From NCBI GenBank assembly GCA_964561785.1, contig CAZLRF010000018.1, positions 1 through 64,000 of the forward strand: a stretch of 64,000 bases of DNA, given 5' to 3'. Position 1 is the stretch's first letter. Each line of letters opens with the position of its first letter. Shown here one piece after another: positions 26,710 through 34,992 of this stretch. The position numbers were made by a program, and so were the translations under genes. The notes under the pieces were generated by a model that was given only the letters and a program-made list of their open reading frames with translations, searched no databases and was not told the DNA's origin. This DNA is from DATBSL01 sp964561785. Lineage in GTDB: Bacteria; Acidobacteriota; Vicinamibacteria; Fen-336.

Positions 26710-28295
26710 GCCTCCCCCGCGTCCTGCCGGTCGGCGACGCCGCCTTCACGGTCGAGCTCGGCGAGGGAGGGGACCCCGCCGCGAACGCGCGCGTACGCGC
26801 CCTCGACGCCGCTCTCGCCCGGGACCCCTTCGAGGGCTTCCTCGAGGCGGTGCCCGCGCTGCGGTCGCTGCTCGTGCTGTTCGACCCCGCCGTCGCGCGG
26901 GGAAAGGACGTGGCGCGCGCGCTCGCGGCCCGGGCGAGCGTCCCCCGCCCGCTCCCTCCTCGAGGCCGGCTCCACGAGCTCCCCGTCGTGTACGGCGGGG
27001 AGGACGGGCCCGACCTCGCGGCGCTCGCCGCGGAGCGCGGCCTCTCCGAGCAGGACGTCGTCCGCGCGCACTCGGGCGCGGAGTACACCGCCTTCATGCT
27101 CGGCTTCACGCCGGGCTTCGCGTACCTCGGCCTGCTGCCGGGGGCGCTCGAGTGCGCGCGGCTCGCCACGCCCCGCCTGCGCGTCCCCGCGGGGACGGTC
27201 GCCGCCGCCGGGCGGCTGACCGGCGTCTACCCCGCCCCCTCGCCCGGGGGCTGGCGCCTGCTCGGCCGGACCTCGACCCCCCTGTTCGACCCGACGCTCG
27301 ACGAGCCCGCCCTCCTCGCCCCCGGCGACCGGGTCCGTTTCCGCCCGGTCGCGGAGCTCCCGCCGGCGGCGCCCTCCCCCGCCGCGACGCCGACCCACGC
27401 AACGCCGGTCCTGGAGCTGCTCGACCCCGGCCTCCTCACCACCGTCCAGGACGCGGGACGGAACGGCCGGCGCCGCCTCGGGGTCTCCCGCGCCGGGGCG
27501 ATGGACGCACGCGCGCTCGCCGCGGCGAACGCCGCCCTCGGCAACCCCGCGGACGCCGCCGCCCTCGAGTGCACGGTCGCGGGCCCGGCTCTCGCGTTCC
27601 TCGCGACCACCCGCTTCGCGATCGCGGGCGCGGACCTCGGCGCGGTCCTCGAGCGCAGAGACCTCGGCCCGTGGACGGTGCCCCTCGGGGCCCCCGTCCT
27701 CGCCCGCGCCGGCAACGTCTTGCGCTTCGCGGGCCGCCGCTCCGGCTGCCGCGCCCTGGTCGCGATCGAGGGCGGGGTGGACGTGCCCGAGGTGCTCGGC
27801 TCGCGGGCGACCGATCTCGGGTCCGGCTTCGGCGGCCTCGGCGGCCGAGCGCTGCGTACGGGCGACCGGCTCGCGGCCGCCCCGGCCCGGATCCGCGGGG
27901 GGGGCGAGGTCCCGGTCGCTCCCGTCGCGGCTTCGGCCACCGTGCGCGTCGTGCTCGGACCGCAGTCGGACCACTTCGACCCGCGGGAGATCGAGCGCTT
28001 CCTCGCCGAGCCGTGGGGGGTGGGGGCAGCCTCCGACCGCGTGGGCTGCCGCCTCGAGGGCGAGCCGCTGCGTCACCGCGGCCCTTCGGAGATCCCGTCG
28101 GACGGCATGGTGCCGGGATCGATCCAGGTCCCGCCCGACGGGCGGCCCATCGTGATGGGGGCGGACGGCCCGACGACCGGCGGCTACCCGAAGATCGCGA
28201 CGGTCCTCACGGCCGACCTGCCGCTGCTCGCCCAGCTCGTCCCCGGCGAGGGCGAGGTCCGCTTCGAGGCCGTGCGCGTCGAGGAGCTCTCGTAG
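26706..28295 (+). CDS. pxpBC: Fused 5-oxoprolinase subunits B and C (KipI-KipA type)
   Basis: A 529-aa fusion of two subunits usually encoded separately. The PxpB/KipI part (about 1-220) shows 'YGGEDGPDLAALA', 'YTAFMLGFTPGFAYLGLLP' and 'PSPGGWRLLGRTSTPLFDP'. The PxpC/KipA biotin-dependent-carboxylase-like part (about 235-529) shows 'VLELLDPGLLTTVQDAGRNG', 'GVSRAGAMD', 'GPQSDHF', 'SDRVGCRLEG' and 'PSDGMVPGSIQVP'. The start is GTG at 26706, overlapping pxpA. B-C fusions are known in several phyla. Together with pxpA it makes a complete 5-oxoprolinase. Confidence 0.94.
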   Translation: MSLPRVLPVGDAAFTVELGEGGDPAANARVRALDAALARDPFEGFLEAVPALRSLLVLFDPAVARGKDVARALAARASVPRPLPPRGRLHELPVVYGGEDGPDLAALAAERGLSEQDVVRAHSGAEYTAFMLGFTPGFAYLGLLPGALECARLATPRLRVPAGTVAAAGRLTGVYPAPSPGGWRLLGRTSTPLFDPTLDEPALLAPGDRVRFRPVAELPPAAPSPAATPTHATPVLELLDPGLLTTVQDAGRNGRRRLGVSRAGAMDARALAAANAALGNPADAAALECTVAGPALAFLATTRFAIAGADLGAVLERRDLGPWTVPLGAPVLARAGNVLRFAGRRSGCRALVAIEGGVDVPEVLGSRATDLGSGFGGLGGRALRTGDRLAAAPARIRGGGEVPVAPVAASATVRVVLGPQSDHFDPREIERFLAEPWGVGAASDRVGCRLEGEPLRHRGPSEIPSDGMVPGSIQVPPDGRPIVMGADGPTTGGYPKIATVLTADLPLLAQLVPGEGEVRFEAVRVEELS

Positions 28296-28303
28296 CGTCG
28301 GCG

Positions 28304-28329
28304 AGGGGGTCGGGCCCCGGGAGCCCCCT
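28304..28329. terminator. Candidate bidirectional terminator between convergent genes
   Basis: AGGGGG and CCCCCT arms flank a GC-rich loop in the 37-nt gap between pxpBC and the FHA-EAL gene. There is no T-tract, so it would act poorly as a classic intrinsic terminator; its place between convergent genes is the main support. Confidence 0.3.
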
Positions 28330-28332
28330 GCC

Positions 28333-29457
28333 TCAGATCTGCTCCACGGGTCGCGGGCGGCCGATGTGGAAGCCCTGGGCGTGGGTGAAGCCGAGCTCGG
28401 CGCAGGCGCGGGCCTCGGCCGCGGTCTCGATGCCCTCCGCCACCGTCTTCACGAGGAGCTCGCGGGCGAGGCCGAGGAGGGACTGGAGGAGCCGGCGCTT
28501 GGGAGCTCCCGCCTGGTCGAGGCCGCTCACGAAGCGGCGGTCGAACTTCAGGTAGTGCGGGGGGGCCTCCGCGAGCTCGAGCAGCCGCGCCTGGCCCGCG
28601 CCGAAGTCGTCGTAGGCGAGGGCGATGTTGCGCTCGAGGAGCAGGGCGCGCAGCTCCGCGATCGCGGCGGGGCGGGTGAGGACGCTCTCGTGGATCTCGA
28701 GCGCGAGGTCGAGCTGGGGGGCGATGGCGCGCAGGTCCTCGAGGGACTCGAGGAGGCCGGGCCGCGCGAGCTCGACGGGGTGGGTGTTGAGGAAGACGGT
28801 GGGAACGTCCGGCCGGCGCGCGGCGAGCTCGACCGCCTTCCTCCGGAACAGACGGCTGAGCTCCGCCTCCGCCCCGATGCTCTCCGCGATGCGCAGCAGC
28901 TCGAGGGGGCTCTCGGGGAGCTGGTCGTGGCGGCCCCGGCCGAGCGCCTCGTAGGCGGCCACCGTCCCCCGCGCGAGGAGCACGATCGGCTGGAAGACCA
29001 TGGTGACCCGCTCCTCCCGGAGCAGCTCGCGCAGCTCGCGCGTGCCCGCAGCGAAGCGGTGAGGGAGGTCGGGCCGCTGGACGACGACGGTCGTGGGGTT
29101 CTCCGCGGCCGGCGCCGACTCCGCCTCCTCCGAGCGGCCGAGGCGGAACTCGAAGTCCGCGAAGTGGACGATGTCGCCCTCGGCGAGGGCGGCGTCCTCG
29201 ACGAGCGCGCGGTTGACGAAGGTGCCGTTCTTGCTGCCGAGGTCGCGCAGCCGCAGCACGGGGCCCTGGACGTAGAGCTCGGCGTGCGTCTTGGACACGG
29301 AGTCGGCGGGAAGGACGAGGTCGAGCCCGGCGCGGCGCCCGACCCGGAAAGGGAGCTTCCGGATCCGGATGCGCTGGAGGCTGCCCCCCTCCCCCTCCGA
29401 CTCGAGGTACCAGCCGCCGTCGCCCTCCGCGGGCTCGTCCGGGCGCCTCTCGCTCAC
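28333..29457 (-). CDS. FHA-EAL fusion: phosphothreonine-reading c-di-GMP phosphodiesterase
   Basis: A 374-aa protein. The FHA domain (about 20-105) has 'FRVGRRAGLDLVLPADSVSK' then 'THAELYV' and 'RDLGSKNGTFVN', the phosphothreonine-binding residues. The EAL domain (about 130-370) keeps the catalytic set: EALGR, the Asn in 'FLNTHP', Glu in 'ALEIHESVL', DDFGAG, 'LKFDRRFV', AEGIET and 'QGFHIGRP'. It should therefore hydrolyse c-di-GMP and be placed or controlled by binding a phosphorylated partner. It is last in a leftward six-gene c-di-GMP unit. A Hanks kinase (23279-24850) in the window could supply phosphothreonine, but that link is speculation. Confidence 0.92.
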   Translation of the reverse strand: MSERRPDEPAEGDGGWYLESEGEGGSLQRIRIRKLPFRVGRRAGLDLVLPADSVSKTHAELYVQGPVLRLRDLGSKNGTFVNRALVEDAALAEGDIVHFADFEFRLGRSEEAESAPAAENPTTVVVQRPDLPHRFAAGTRELRELLREERVTMVFQPIVLLARGTVAAYEALGRGRHDQLPESPLELLRIAESIGAEAELSRLFRRKAVELAARRPDVPTVFLNTHPVELARPGLLESLEDLRAIAPQLDLALEIHESVLTRPAAIAELRALLLERNIALAYDDFGAGQARLLELAEAPPHYLKFDRRFVSGLDQAGAPKRRLLQSLLGLARELLVKTVAEGIETAAEARACAELGFTHAQGFHIGRPRPVEQI

Positions 29458-29503
29458 GTCCGTCCCGGCCTCATGGCCTCCAAGTATCCCCGAACGCGCA
29501 AGG

Positions 29504-30265
29504 CTAGTCGCGCAGGCGCCGCCCGGTGAGCCGGAGGAACACGTCCTCGAGGCGCGCCCCCTCGACGCGGAACGAGGGCTCGTCGGGCACGCCGTGAGCC
29601 GCGAGCAGCTCGGGCACGGCGCCCTGGGCGAGGAGGCGGCCGTGGTCGACGATCGCGACGCGGTCGCACAGCCGCTCCGCCTCCTCCATGTAGTGGGTCG
29701 TGTAGACGATCGCCCGGCCCCGTGCCCGCAGCGCGAGGACGTTCTCGAAGACGAGGTTGCGCGACTGGGGGTCGACGCCGACCGTCGGCTCGTCGAGGAG
29801 CACGATCTCGGGGTCGTGCACCACGGCGGCGGCGAGGTTGAGCCGTCTCTTCATGCCGCCGGAGTAGCCCGCCACGCGGTCGCCCGCCCGCTCGACGAGG
29901 CCCACGAAGTCGAGCGCCCACTCGACTCTCTCCGCGAGCGCGCGTCCCGAGAGGCCGAACAGGGCGCCGAAGAAGCGGACGTTCTCCCGGCCGGTGAGCG
30001 AGTCGTAGACCGCGAGGGCCTGGGGGGCGACCCCGAGCCGGCGCCTCGCCGACGGCAGGGAGGGCGAGCCCGCCCCCTCGATCGTGACGCGTCCCTCGTC
30101 GGGCTCGAGCAGACCGGTGGCGAGCGACACCGTGGTCGTCTTGCCCGCGCCGTTCGGGCCGAGGAGGCCGAGGATCTCCCCCGGCCGGGCCTCGAGGTCG
30201 AGGCCGTCTACGGCGACGAGGGCGCCGTAGCGCTTGCGCACCCCCTCGAGCCGCAGCGTGGTCAC
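29504..30265 (-). CDS. ABC transporter ATPase without a permease gene beside it
   Basis: A 253-aa ABC-2-type ATPase. The GTG at 30265 overlaps the stop of the GGDEF-EAL gene by 4 nt. The Walker A is GPNGAGKTTT, the signature is 'YSGGMKRRLNLA', the Walker B is 'IVLLDEPTVGVD' and the H-loop is 'TTHYMEEAERLCD'; all are intact. The C-terminus ('FRVEGARLEDVFLRLTGRRL') matches drug- or polysaccharide-export ATPases of the NodI/CcmA type. The permease normally follows directly, but the next gene (46 nt on) is FHA-EAL. The polytopic Wzy-like protein in the same unit is not an ABC-2 permease. The membrane partner must be elsewhere or lost. Confidence 0.92.
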   Translation of the reverse strand: MTTLRLEGVRKRYGALVAVDGLDLEARPGEILGLLGPNGAGKTTTVSLATGLLEPDEGRVTIEGAGSPSLPSARRRLGVAPQALAVYDSLTGRENVRFFGALFGLSGRALAERVEWALDFVGLVERAGDRVAGYSGGMKRRLNLAAAVVHDPEIVLLDEPTVGVDPQSRNLVFENVLALRARGRAIVYTTHYMEEAERLCDRVAIVDHGRLLAQGAVPELLAAHGVPDEPSFRVEGARLEDVFLRLTGRRLRD

Positions 30266-31899
30266 AGCAGCCGGCGCGGCTCGCCCGCGTCCCCCGCGGC
30301 GGCGTCGCCCCCGGCGCGCCTCTGCCGCAGGAGCAGGCCCTCCGTCTCGGCCGCGGTCGCGGGCGGGCCGCAGAGGTTGCCCTGCATGCGGTCGCACTGC
30401 CAGCGCACGAGGTGGACGCGCTGGGCCTCGGTCTCGACGCCCTCGGCCACGACCTTGAGCCGGCGCGAGCGGGCGAAGGCGACGGCGGCGGTGAGGATCG
30501 CCTCGTGGTCGCGGCTCGCCGCCGCGCCCTTCACCACCGAGCCGTCGATCTTCAAGGTGTCGAGCGGGTAGCGGTAGAGGTGGGCGAGGCGGCTCTCGCC
30601 GGTGCCGAAGTCGTCGAGGGCGATGCGCAGCCCGAGCCGGCGAAGCTCGGCGAGCCGCTCGATGGCGAGCTCGGGCCCGCGGGCGAGCTCGCCCTCCCCC
30701 ACCTCGAGCTCGAGGCACTCCGGGGGCAGGCCGGTCTCCTCGAGGACGCGCCTCACGAGCTTCACGAGGGCGGCGTGCGCGAGCTGGCGGGCGGAGACGT
30801 TCACCGACACCACGAGCCCGCGGTGCCCCGCGTCGTGCCACCGCCGCCCCTGGGCGCAGGCGGCCCGCAGCGTCCACTGGCCGAGGGGCACCGCGAGGCC
30901 GCTCACGTCCGCGAGGGAGACGAAGTCGGCGGCGCGCTCGAGCCGCTCCTCCCGCCGCCAGCGCAGCAGCGACTCGACGCCCACGATCGCGCCGGTCTCG
31001 CACTCGACGACGGGCTGCCAGAAGAGCTCGAGGTCCCCCTGCACGAGCGCGCGGCGCAGCGACGTCTCGCGCGCGAGGCGCTCGGCGGCGAGCGCCCGCG
31101 AGCGAGGGGCGTGCACGTCCCAGGAGTCGCCGCCGCGCTCCTTCGCCCGCTGAAGGGCCACCGCCGCGCTCTGGAGCAACGACTCCGTGTCCGGGCCGTC
31201 GTCGGGGAACAGAGCGACCCCGAGGCTGGCGGTGACGAGCAGGTCGTGGCCGCCGATGCTGAAGGGGCTGCGCAGCGCGAGGCGCAGCTTGTCCGCGATC
31301 ACGGTGACGTCCTCGTCCCGCTGGATCCCGGGGAGCAGGATCGTGAACACGTCGCCCGAGATGCGGGCGAGGGTGTCGCCCTGGCGCAGCGTGCTCTCGA
31401 GGGCGAGGGCGACGCTGCGCAGCAGGTCGTCCCCGTGGCTGCGCCCGAGGCGCTCGTTCACGCGGGAGAAGCGGTCGAGGCCGAGCTGGACGACGGCGAG
31501 CTTCTGGCGGTAGCGCTGGGCGTGGATGACGGCGACGGCGAGCCGGTCGGCGAAGCGTCGCCCGCTCGCGAGGCCGGTCAGCGGGTCCTGGTCGGCGAGG
31601 GAGCGGACCTCCTCCTCGAGGCGCTCGCGGGCCCGTCGCTCGCGGCCGAGCGCGTCCTCCAGGCGGAGCCGCTCGTCCCGCAGGTCGCGCACCTCCGCCT
31701 CGAGCTGCTCCTCGCGGGTCGCGGCCGGCGCGGCCTCGGCAGCCGGGGGGCGGTCCGAGGGCGCTTCGGACGGCCCGGCCGGGGGCGCCTCGACCCCGGC
31801 CTCGGAAGGCTCGGGGGACTCCGCGCCCGCGGCCGGGCTCGCGGCCTCGGGCCGTCGGCCGCGGAGGAGAGACCGGATGCGGCTCGTCCAGTCGGTCAT
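30262..31899 (-). CDS. Degenerate-GGDEF/EAL protein
   Basis: A 545-aa soluble protein. A Pro/Ala-rich N-terminus (1-60) and a coiled coil (about 62-105) lead to a GGDEF domain (about 108-270) whose active site reads SGDVF, while the I-site R-x-x-D ('RQGD', five residues before) is kept. Cyclase activity is unlikely; nucleotide binding is possible. The EAL domain (about 285-520) has ESLLR, Asn in 'VSVNVSARQL', DDFGTG, 'LKIDGSVV' and AEGVET, but the usual second Glu of the 'E-x-x-E' helix is Gly ('ELEVGEGEL'). It may be a weak phosphodiesterase or a c-di-GMP receptor. Its stop overlaps the ABC gene start. Confidence 0.9.
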   Translation of the reverse strand: MTDWTSRIRSLLRGRRPEAASPAAGAESPEPSEAGVEAPPAGPSEAPSDRPPAAEAAPAATREEQLEAEVRDLRDERLRLEDALGRERRARERLEEEVRSLADQDPLTGLASGRRFADRLAVAVIHAQRYRQKLAVVQLGLDRFSRVNERLGRSHGDDLLRSVALALESTLRQGDTLARISGDVFTILLPGIQRDEDVTVIADKLRLALRSPFSIGGHDLLVTASLGVALFPDDGPDTESLLQSAAVALQRAKERGGDSWDVHAPRSRALAAERLARETSLRRALVQGDLELFWQPVVECETGAIVGVESLLRWRREERLERAADFVSLADVSGLAVPLGQWTLRAACAQGRRWHDAGHRGLVVSVNVSARQLAHAALVKLVRRVLEETGLPPECLELEVGEGELARGPELAIERLAELRRLGLRIALDDFGTGESRLAHLYRYPLDTLKIDGSVVKGAAASRDHEAILTAAVAFARSRRLKVVAEGVETEAQRVHLVRWQCDRMQGNLCGPPATAAETEGLLLRQRRAGGDAAAGDAGEPRRLL

Positions 31900-31940
31900 G
31901 GGCGCACCCGCCTGACGCTATCCAACGCGGCCCGCCGCGG

Positions 31941-33665
31941 TCAAGGCGCGGCCCCCTGCAGGCGCCGGGCCGCCTCGCGCAGCTCCGGCCGCCCGGGGTC
32001 GAGGAGAACGGCGTGAGCGGCGAGCGCCGCGCCTCCCGCGGCGTCTCCCCGCGCCGCGCGCACGCCGGCGAGCATCAGCCACGACTCGGCGTGGGCGGGA
32101 CGCCGGGCGACGAGGCGCGACAGCGCGATCTCGGCCCGCTCGAGGCGCAGCCGTCGCACGTCGGGTGAGCCGGCGCGCGCCGCCTCGACCGCTTCCTCCC
32201 GCGCCGCCCGCCACGGGCTCGCGGGCAGGGCGACGGTCGACGCGAGGAGGACGAGCGCCGCGAGGGCGAGGGCGAGCGCGCCGGCCGGGGCGAGGGGGCG
32301 GGGCCGCAGGCCGGTGGCGCCCGCCGCGGCCGCGGCGGCGAGGGCGGCGAGAGCGGCGTTCGAGGGGATGCGGAGGTTGAAGTCGACGAGCGAGTGCACG
32401 GCGAGCGCGGCGAGCGCGGCCATTGCCCCCGCGGCGACGCCCCGCACCGTCCGGTCGGCTCCCGCACCGAGGCCCCGCAGGGAGGCGCCGAGCAGGAGGG
32501 CGAGACCGGCCAGAGCGAGCCCGAGGCCGATCGCTCCCGTCTCCGCGAGGGTCTCGACGTAGTCGTTCTCCGCGTGCTCGACGCGGAGCAGGCCGTGGCC
32601 GCGCTTCACGCGGGGGTACGCGTCGTGGAAGGCGCCCATCCCGTGCCCGACCACGGGGCTCGAGGCGGCGAGGCGCAGCGCGCCGCGCCAGGTGTCGAGG
32701 CGGTAGGAGGCCCCGCTCAGGCTGCGCATGCGCTCCTGGGCCTCGACCGGGACGAGCACGAGCAGGGAGGCGCCGAGGACCGCAGCGGGCGCGAGGGCCG
32801 CGGCGAGGCCCGAGCGCGACCCCTCGCGCCGCAGGCGCAGCGCGAGGAGGCACGCGCCCCCCGCGACGAGCGCGATCGCACCCCCCCGGGACGTCGAGGC
32901 GAGCCCGGCGAGGGCCATCGCGAGGGCGGCGACCATCGCCAGCACGACCGCGCCCGCGCGGGGGCCGGTCGTCCAGTCGCCGCGGCGGCCCCGCGCCCCG
33001 TCCGCGAGGCCGAGGGCGAGGCCCGCCACGATCAACCCCGCCATCGCGACCCAGCCCGCGAAGTGGTTCTTGCTGACGAACGGGCCGAACGGGGCGACCG
33101 TCGGCACGGGGATCGTCCCGTAGAGCAGGGCGCCGAAGCGGGCGCGGGCGAGGATCGCGTACGCGGAGAGCGCGAAGCCGAAGGCACCGACCGCCGACGC
33201 CGCGCGGACCGCCGACGCCGGTCGCGCGAGGGCGGGGGCGGCGAGGAGGGAGAGGAGGGAGAGGCCGGCCACGAGGGCGACGCTGCGCAGCGTGGCGTCG
33301 GGGTCGACCGAGACCGGGCGCCAGGCGTCCCCGAGGACGGCCTGGGCCGCCGGCTCGGCCGGCCGCCACACCGCCCGCGAGCCGGGGGCGAGCAGGGTGT
33401 GCAGCGCGTCGGGGACGGGGACGAGCTGGAGGAGGCCCAGGGCGAGGAAGCCCGCGAGCGGCCACAGGGCCACGGCGGGGAGCGCGACGCCGCGGCGGAC
33501 GTCCGCGACGAGGGCGACGGCGGCGCCGACCAGGGCGGCGGCGAGCACCGCGAGGAGAGCCGCGGGGAGGACCGCCCCCACGGCCCAGGGCGAGAGGACG
33601 GCGATCGCCACGAGGACGCCGAGGGCGATCCGGGCGGCGACGCCGGGCTCGGCCGCTTCACGCAA
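31941..33665 (-). CDS. O-antigen ligase/polymerase-like (Wzy_C) membrane protein
   Basis: A 574-aa inner-membrane protein with roughly 11 TM helices, then a TPR-like periplasmic tail (about 500-574, 'RAEIALSRLVARRPAHAESW'). The Wzy_C signature is present: 'STSRGGAIALVAG', 'RLDTWRGALRLAASSPVVGH' and 'HAENDYVETLAETGAIGLGL'. Such proteins polymerise or ligate polysaccharide repeat units in the periplasm. The best start is TTG at 33665, 9 nt after a TACAAT element and with no Shine-Dalgarno sequence. Its place among c-di-GMP genes suggests that polymer production is the controlled output. It could act with the export operon at 47917-53564. Confidence 0.87.
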   Translation of the reverse strand: MREAAEPGVAARIALGVLVAIAVLSPWAVGAVLPAALLAVLAAALVGAAVALVADVRRGVALPAVALWPLAGFLALGLLQLVPVPDALHTLLAPGSRAVWRPAEPAAQAVLGDAWRPVSVDPDATLRSVALVAGLSLLSLLAAPALARPASAVRAASAVGAFGFALSAYAILARARFGALLYGTIPVPTVAPFGPFVSKNHFAGWVAMAGLIVAGLALGLADGARGRRGDWTTGPRAGAVVLAMVAALAMALAGLASTSRGGAIALVAGGACLLALRLRREGSRSGLAAALAPAAVLGASLLVLVPVEAQERMRSLSGASYRLDTWRGALRLAASSPVVGHGMGAFHDAYPRVKRGHGLLRVEHAENDYVETLAETGAIGLGLALAGLALLLGASLRGLGAGADRTVRGVAAGAMAALAALAVHSLVDFNLRIPSNAALAALAAAAAAGATGLRPRPLAPAGALALALAALVLLASTVALPASPWRAAREEAVEAARAGSPDVRRLRLERAEIALSRLVARRPAHAESWLMLAGVRAARGDAAGGAALAAHAVLLDPGRPELREAARRLQGAAP

Positions 33666-33668
33666 GGC

Positions 33669-33686
33669 GGGGCGATTGTACGCCCC
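33669..33686 (-). promoter_or_regulatory. TACAAT element inside a GGGGCG/CGCCCC hairpin before the Wzy-like gene
   Basis: On the minus strand TACAAT (33680-33675) forms the loop between perfect 6-bp arms (33669-33674 and 33681-33686). It could be a -10 box for a near-leaderless message starting at the TTG of 33665, an operator, or a weak terminator for the EAL gene that ends at 33697. Confidence 0.4.
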
Positions 33687-33696
33687 GGGGCCGCGG

Positions 33697-34992
33697 CTAG
33701 ACCGCGGCCGCCAGCGGGCGCGCCGGCGTCGGGGGAAGGAACGCGGCGGCGGGGCGGCCGAGGAGGAAGCCCTGGCCGTACTCGATCCCGAGCTCGAGCA
33801 GCGTGCGCAGCTCCCCGTCGCGCTCGATGCCCTCCGCGATGATCGTGGAGCCGATGCGGTCGGCGAACGCCTTCAAGGCGCGGCTCATCTCGCGGCGGAT
33901 GTAGCTCGAGTCGATGTCGCGGATGAGCTCGCGGTCGAACTTGAGGTAGCGCGGGTTGAGGTGCGCGATCTTCTCGAGGCCCGAGTACCCGGCCCCCACG
34001 TCGTCGACCGCGATCGAGAAGCCGTGGCGGGTCAGCTCGGAGAGGGCCTCGGCGAACACGTCGTAGTTCTCGATGGCGGAGCGCTCGGTGATCTCGAGCA
34101 CCACGCGGTCGGGGCTCAGCCCGTGCGCCTCGGCGAGGCGCACGAGCGCGGCCCCCTGGAACTCGGGGTCGTACATCGCGGAGGGGAAGACGTTGACGAA
34201 GAGCTTGGCTCCCGCGGGGAGCGCGGCGGCGGCGGCCAGGGCGCGGCGGCGGCACTTGCGGTCGAGCTCGAAGACGAGATCGGCCTCCTCCGCCATCTCG
34301 AACAGCCGCAGCGGCATCTGGTAGACGCTGCCCGCGGGGCCCCTCGAGAGCGCCTCGTAGCCGAGGACCCGGCGGCCCCGCAGGTCGACCACGGGCTGGA
34401 AGACCGTCGTGAGCTGGTCGGCGAGCAGCACCTCCTGCAGGTCGCAGCGGTTCTGCAGGTCGCGCTGCGCGCGCTGGACGTGCACGCACGCCCACGCCTC
34501 CTCGACGAGCCGCGAGACGAGCCGCTCCGGCATGACGAGCGGGTTGTAGAACGAGAGGGCGAAGCCCACCGTGACCCGGCGCAGGGTGCCGAGGTACGGG
34601 CTCGCGAGGCGGACGAGCTTGCGGTTGAGGTGGCCCTCCACGCGCTCCGCCGCCGCCTTGAGGTCGGCGACCTTGAGCGGCCCCTCCCGCCGCTTGGGCG
34701 CGAAGAAGACGAGGAAGGCGTCGCCCCCGCGGTCGTTGACGCAGATGATGTCCTCGGTGCGGACCTCGTGCCCCTTGAGCTCGAGCACCAGGTCGCGGGC
34801 CATGCCCATCACCTTCTCGAAGGCCGAGGTCCCGTACTGGTGCTCGATCTGGGCGAGCGACGAGGTGTCGATGAGGAGCAGCCCCAGGCTGCCCTGCTGG
34901 ACGAGGACCTGCCGCAGCTCCTCCGTCCTCTCCCGGTAGGGGACGAGGCCGTCCCCGGCCGGCCCGAGCTCGGGGCGCGCCGCGAGGGTCAC
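33697..34992 (-). CDS. EAL-domain phosphodiesterase with degenerate GGDEF-like N-terminus
   Basis: A 431-aa soluble protein. Residues about 30-170 follow a GGDEF-like fold with GGDAF instead of GGDEF and no I-site, so cyclase activity is unlikely. The EAL domain (about 185-420) is complete: YEALSRG, Asn in 'LFVNVFPSA', 'VLEITERSAI', DDVGAG, 'LKFDRELI', AEGIE and 'GQGFLLGRP'. It is predicted to hydrolyse c-di-GMP. The GTG at 34992 overlaps the stop of the GAF-GGDEF gene by 4 nt, so a cyclase and a phosphodiesterase are co-translated. Confidence 0.9.
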   Translation of the reverse strand: MTLAARPELGPAGDGLVPYRERTEELRQVLVQQGSLGLLLIDTSSLAQIEHQYGTSAFEKVMGMARDLVLELKGHEVRTEDIICVNDRGGDAFLVFFAPKRREGPLKVADLKAAAERVEGHLNRKLVRLASPYLGTLRRVTVGFALSFYNPLVMPERLVSRLVEEAWACVHVQRAQRDLQNRCDLQEVLLADQLTTVFQPVVDLRGRRVLGYEALSRGPAGSVYQMPLRLFEMAEEADLVFELDRKCRRRALAAAAALPAGAKLFVNVFPSAMYDPEFQGAALVRLAEAHGLSPDRVVLEITERSAIENYDVFAEALSELTRHGFSIAVDDVGAGYSGLEKIAHLNPRYLKFDRELIRDIDSSYIRREMSRALKAFADRIGSTIIAEGIERDGELRTLLELGIEYGQGFLLGRPAAAFLPPTPARPLAAAV

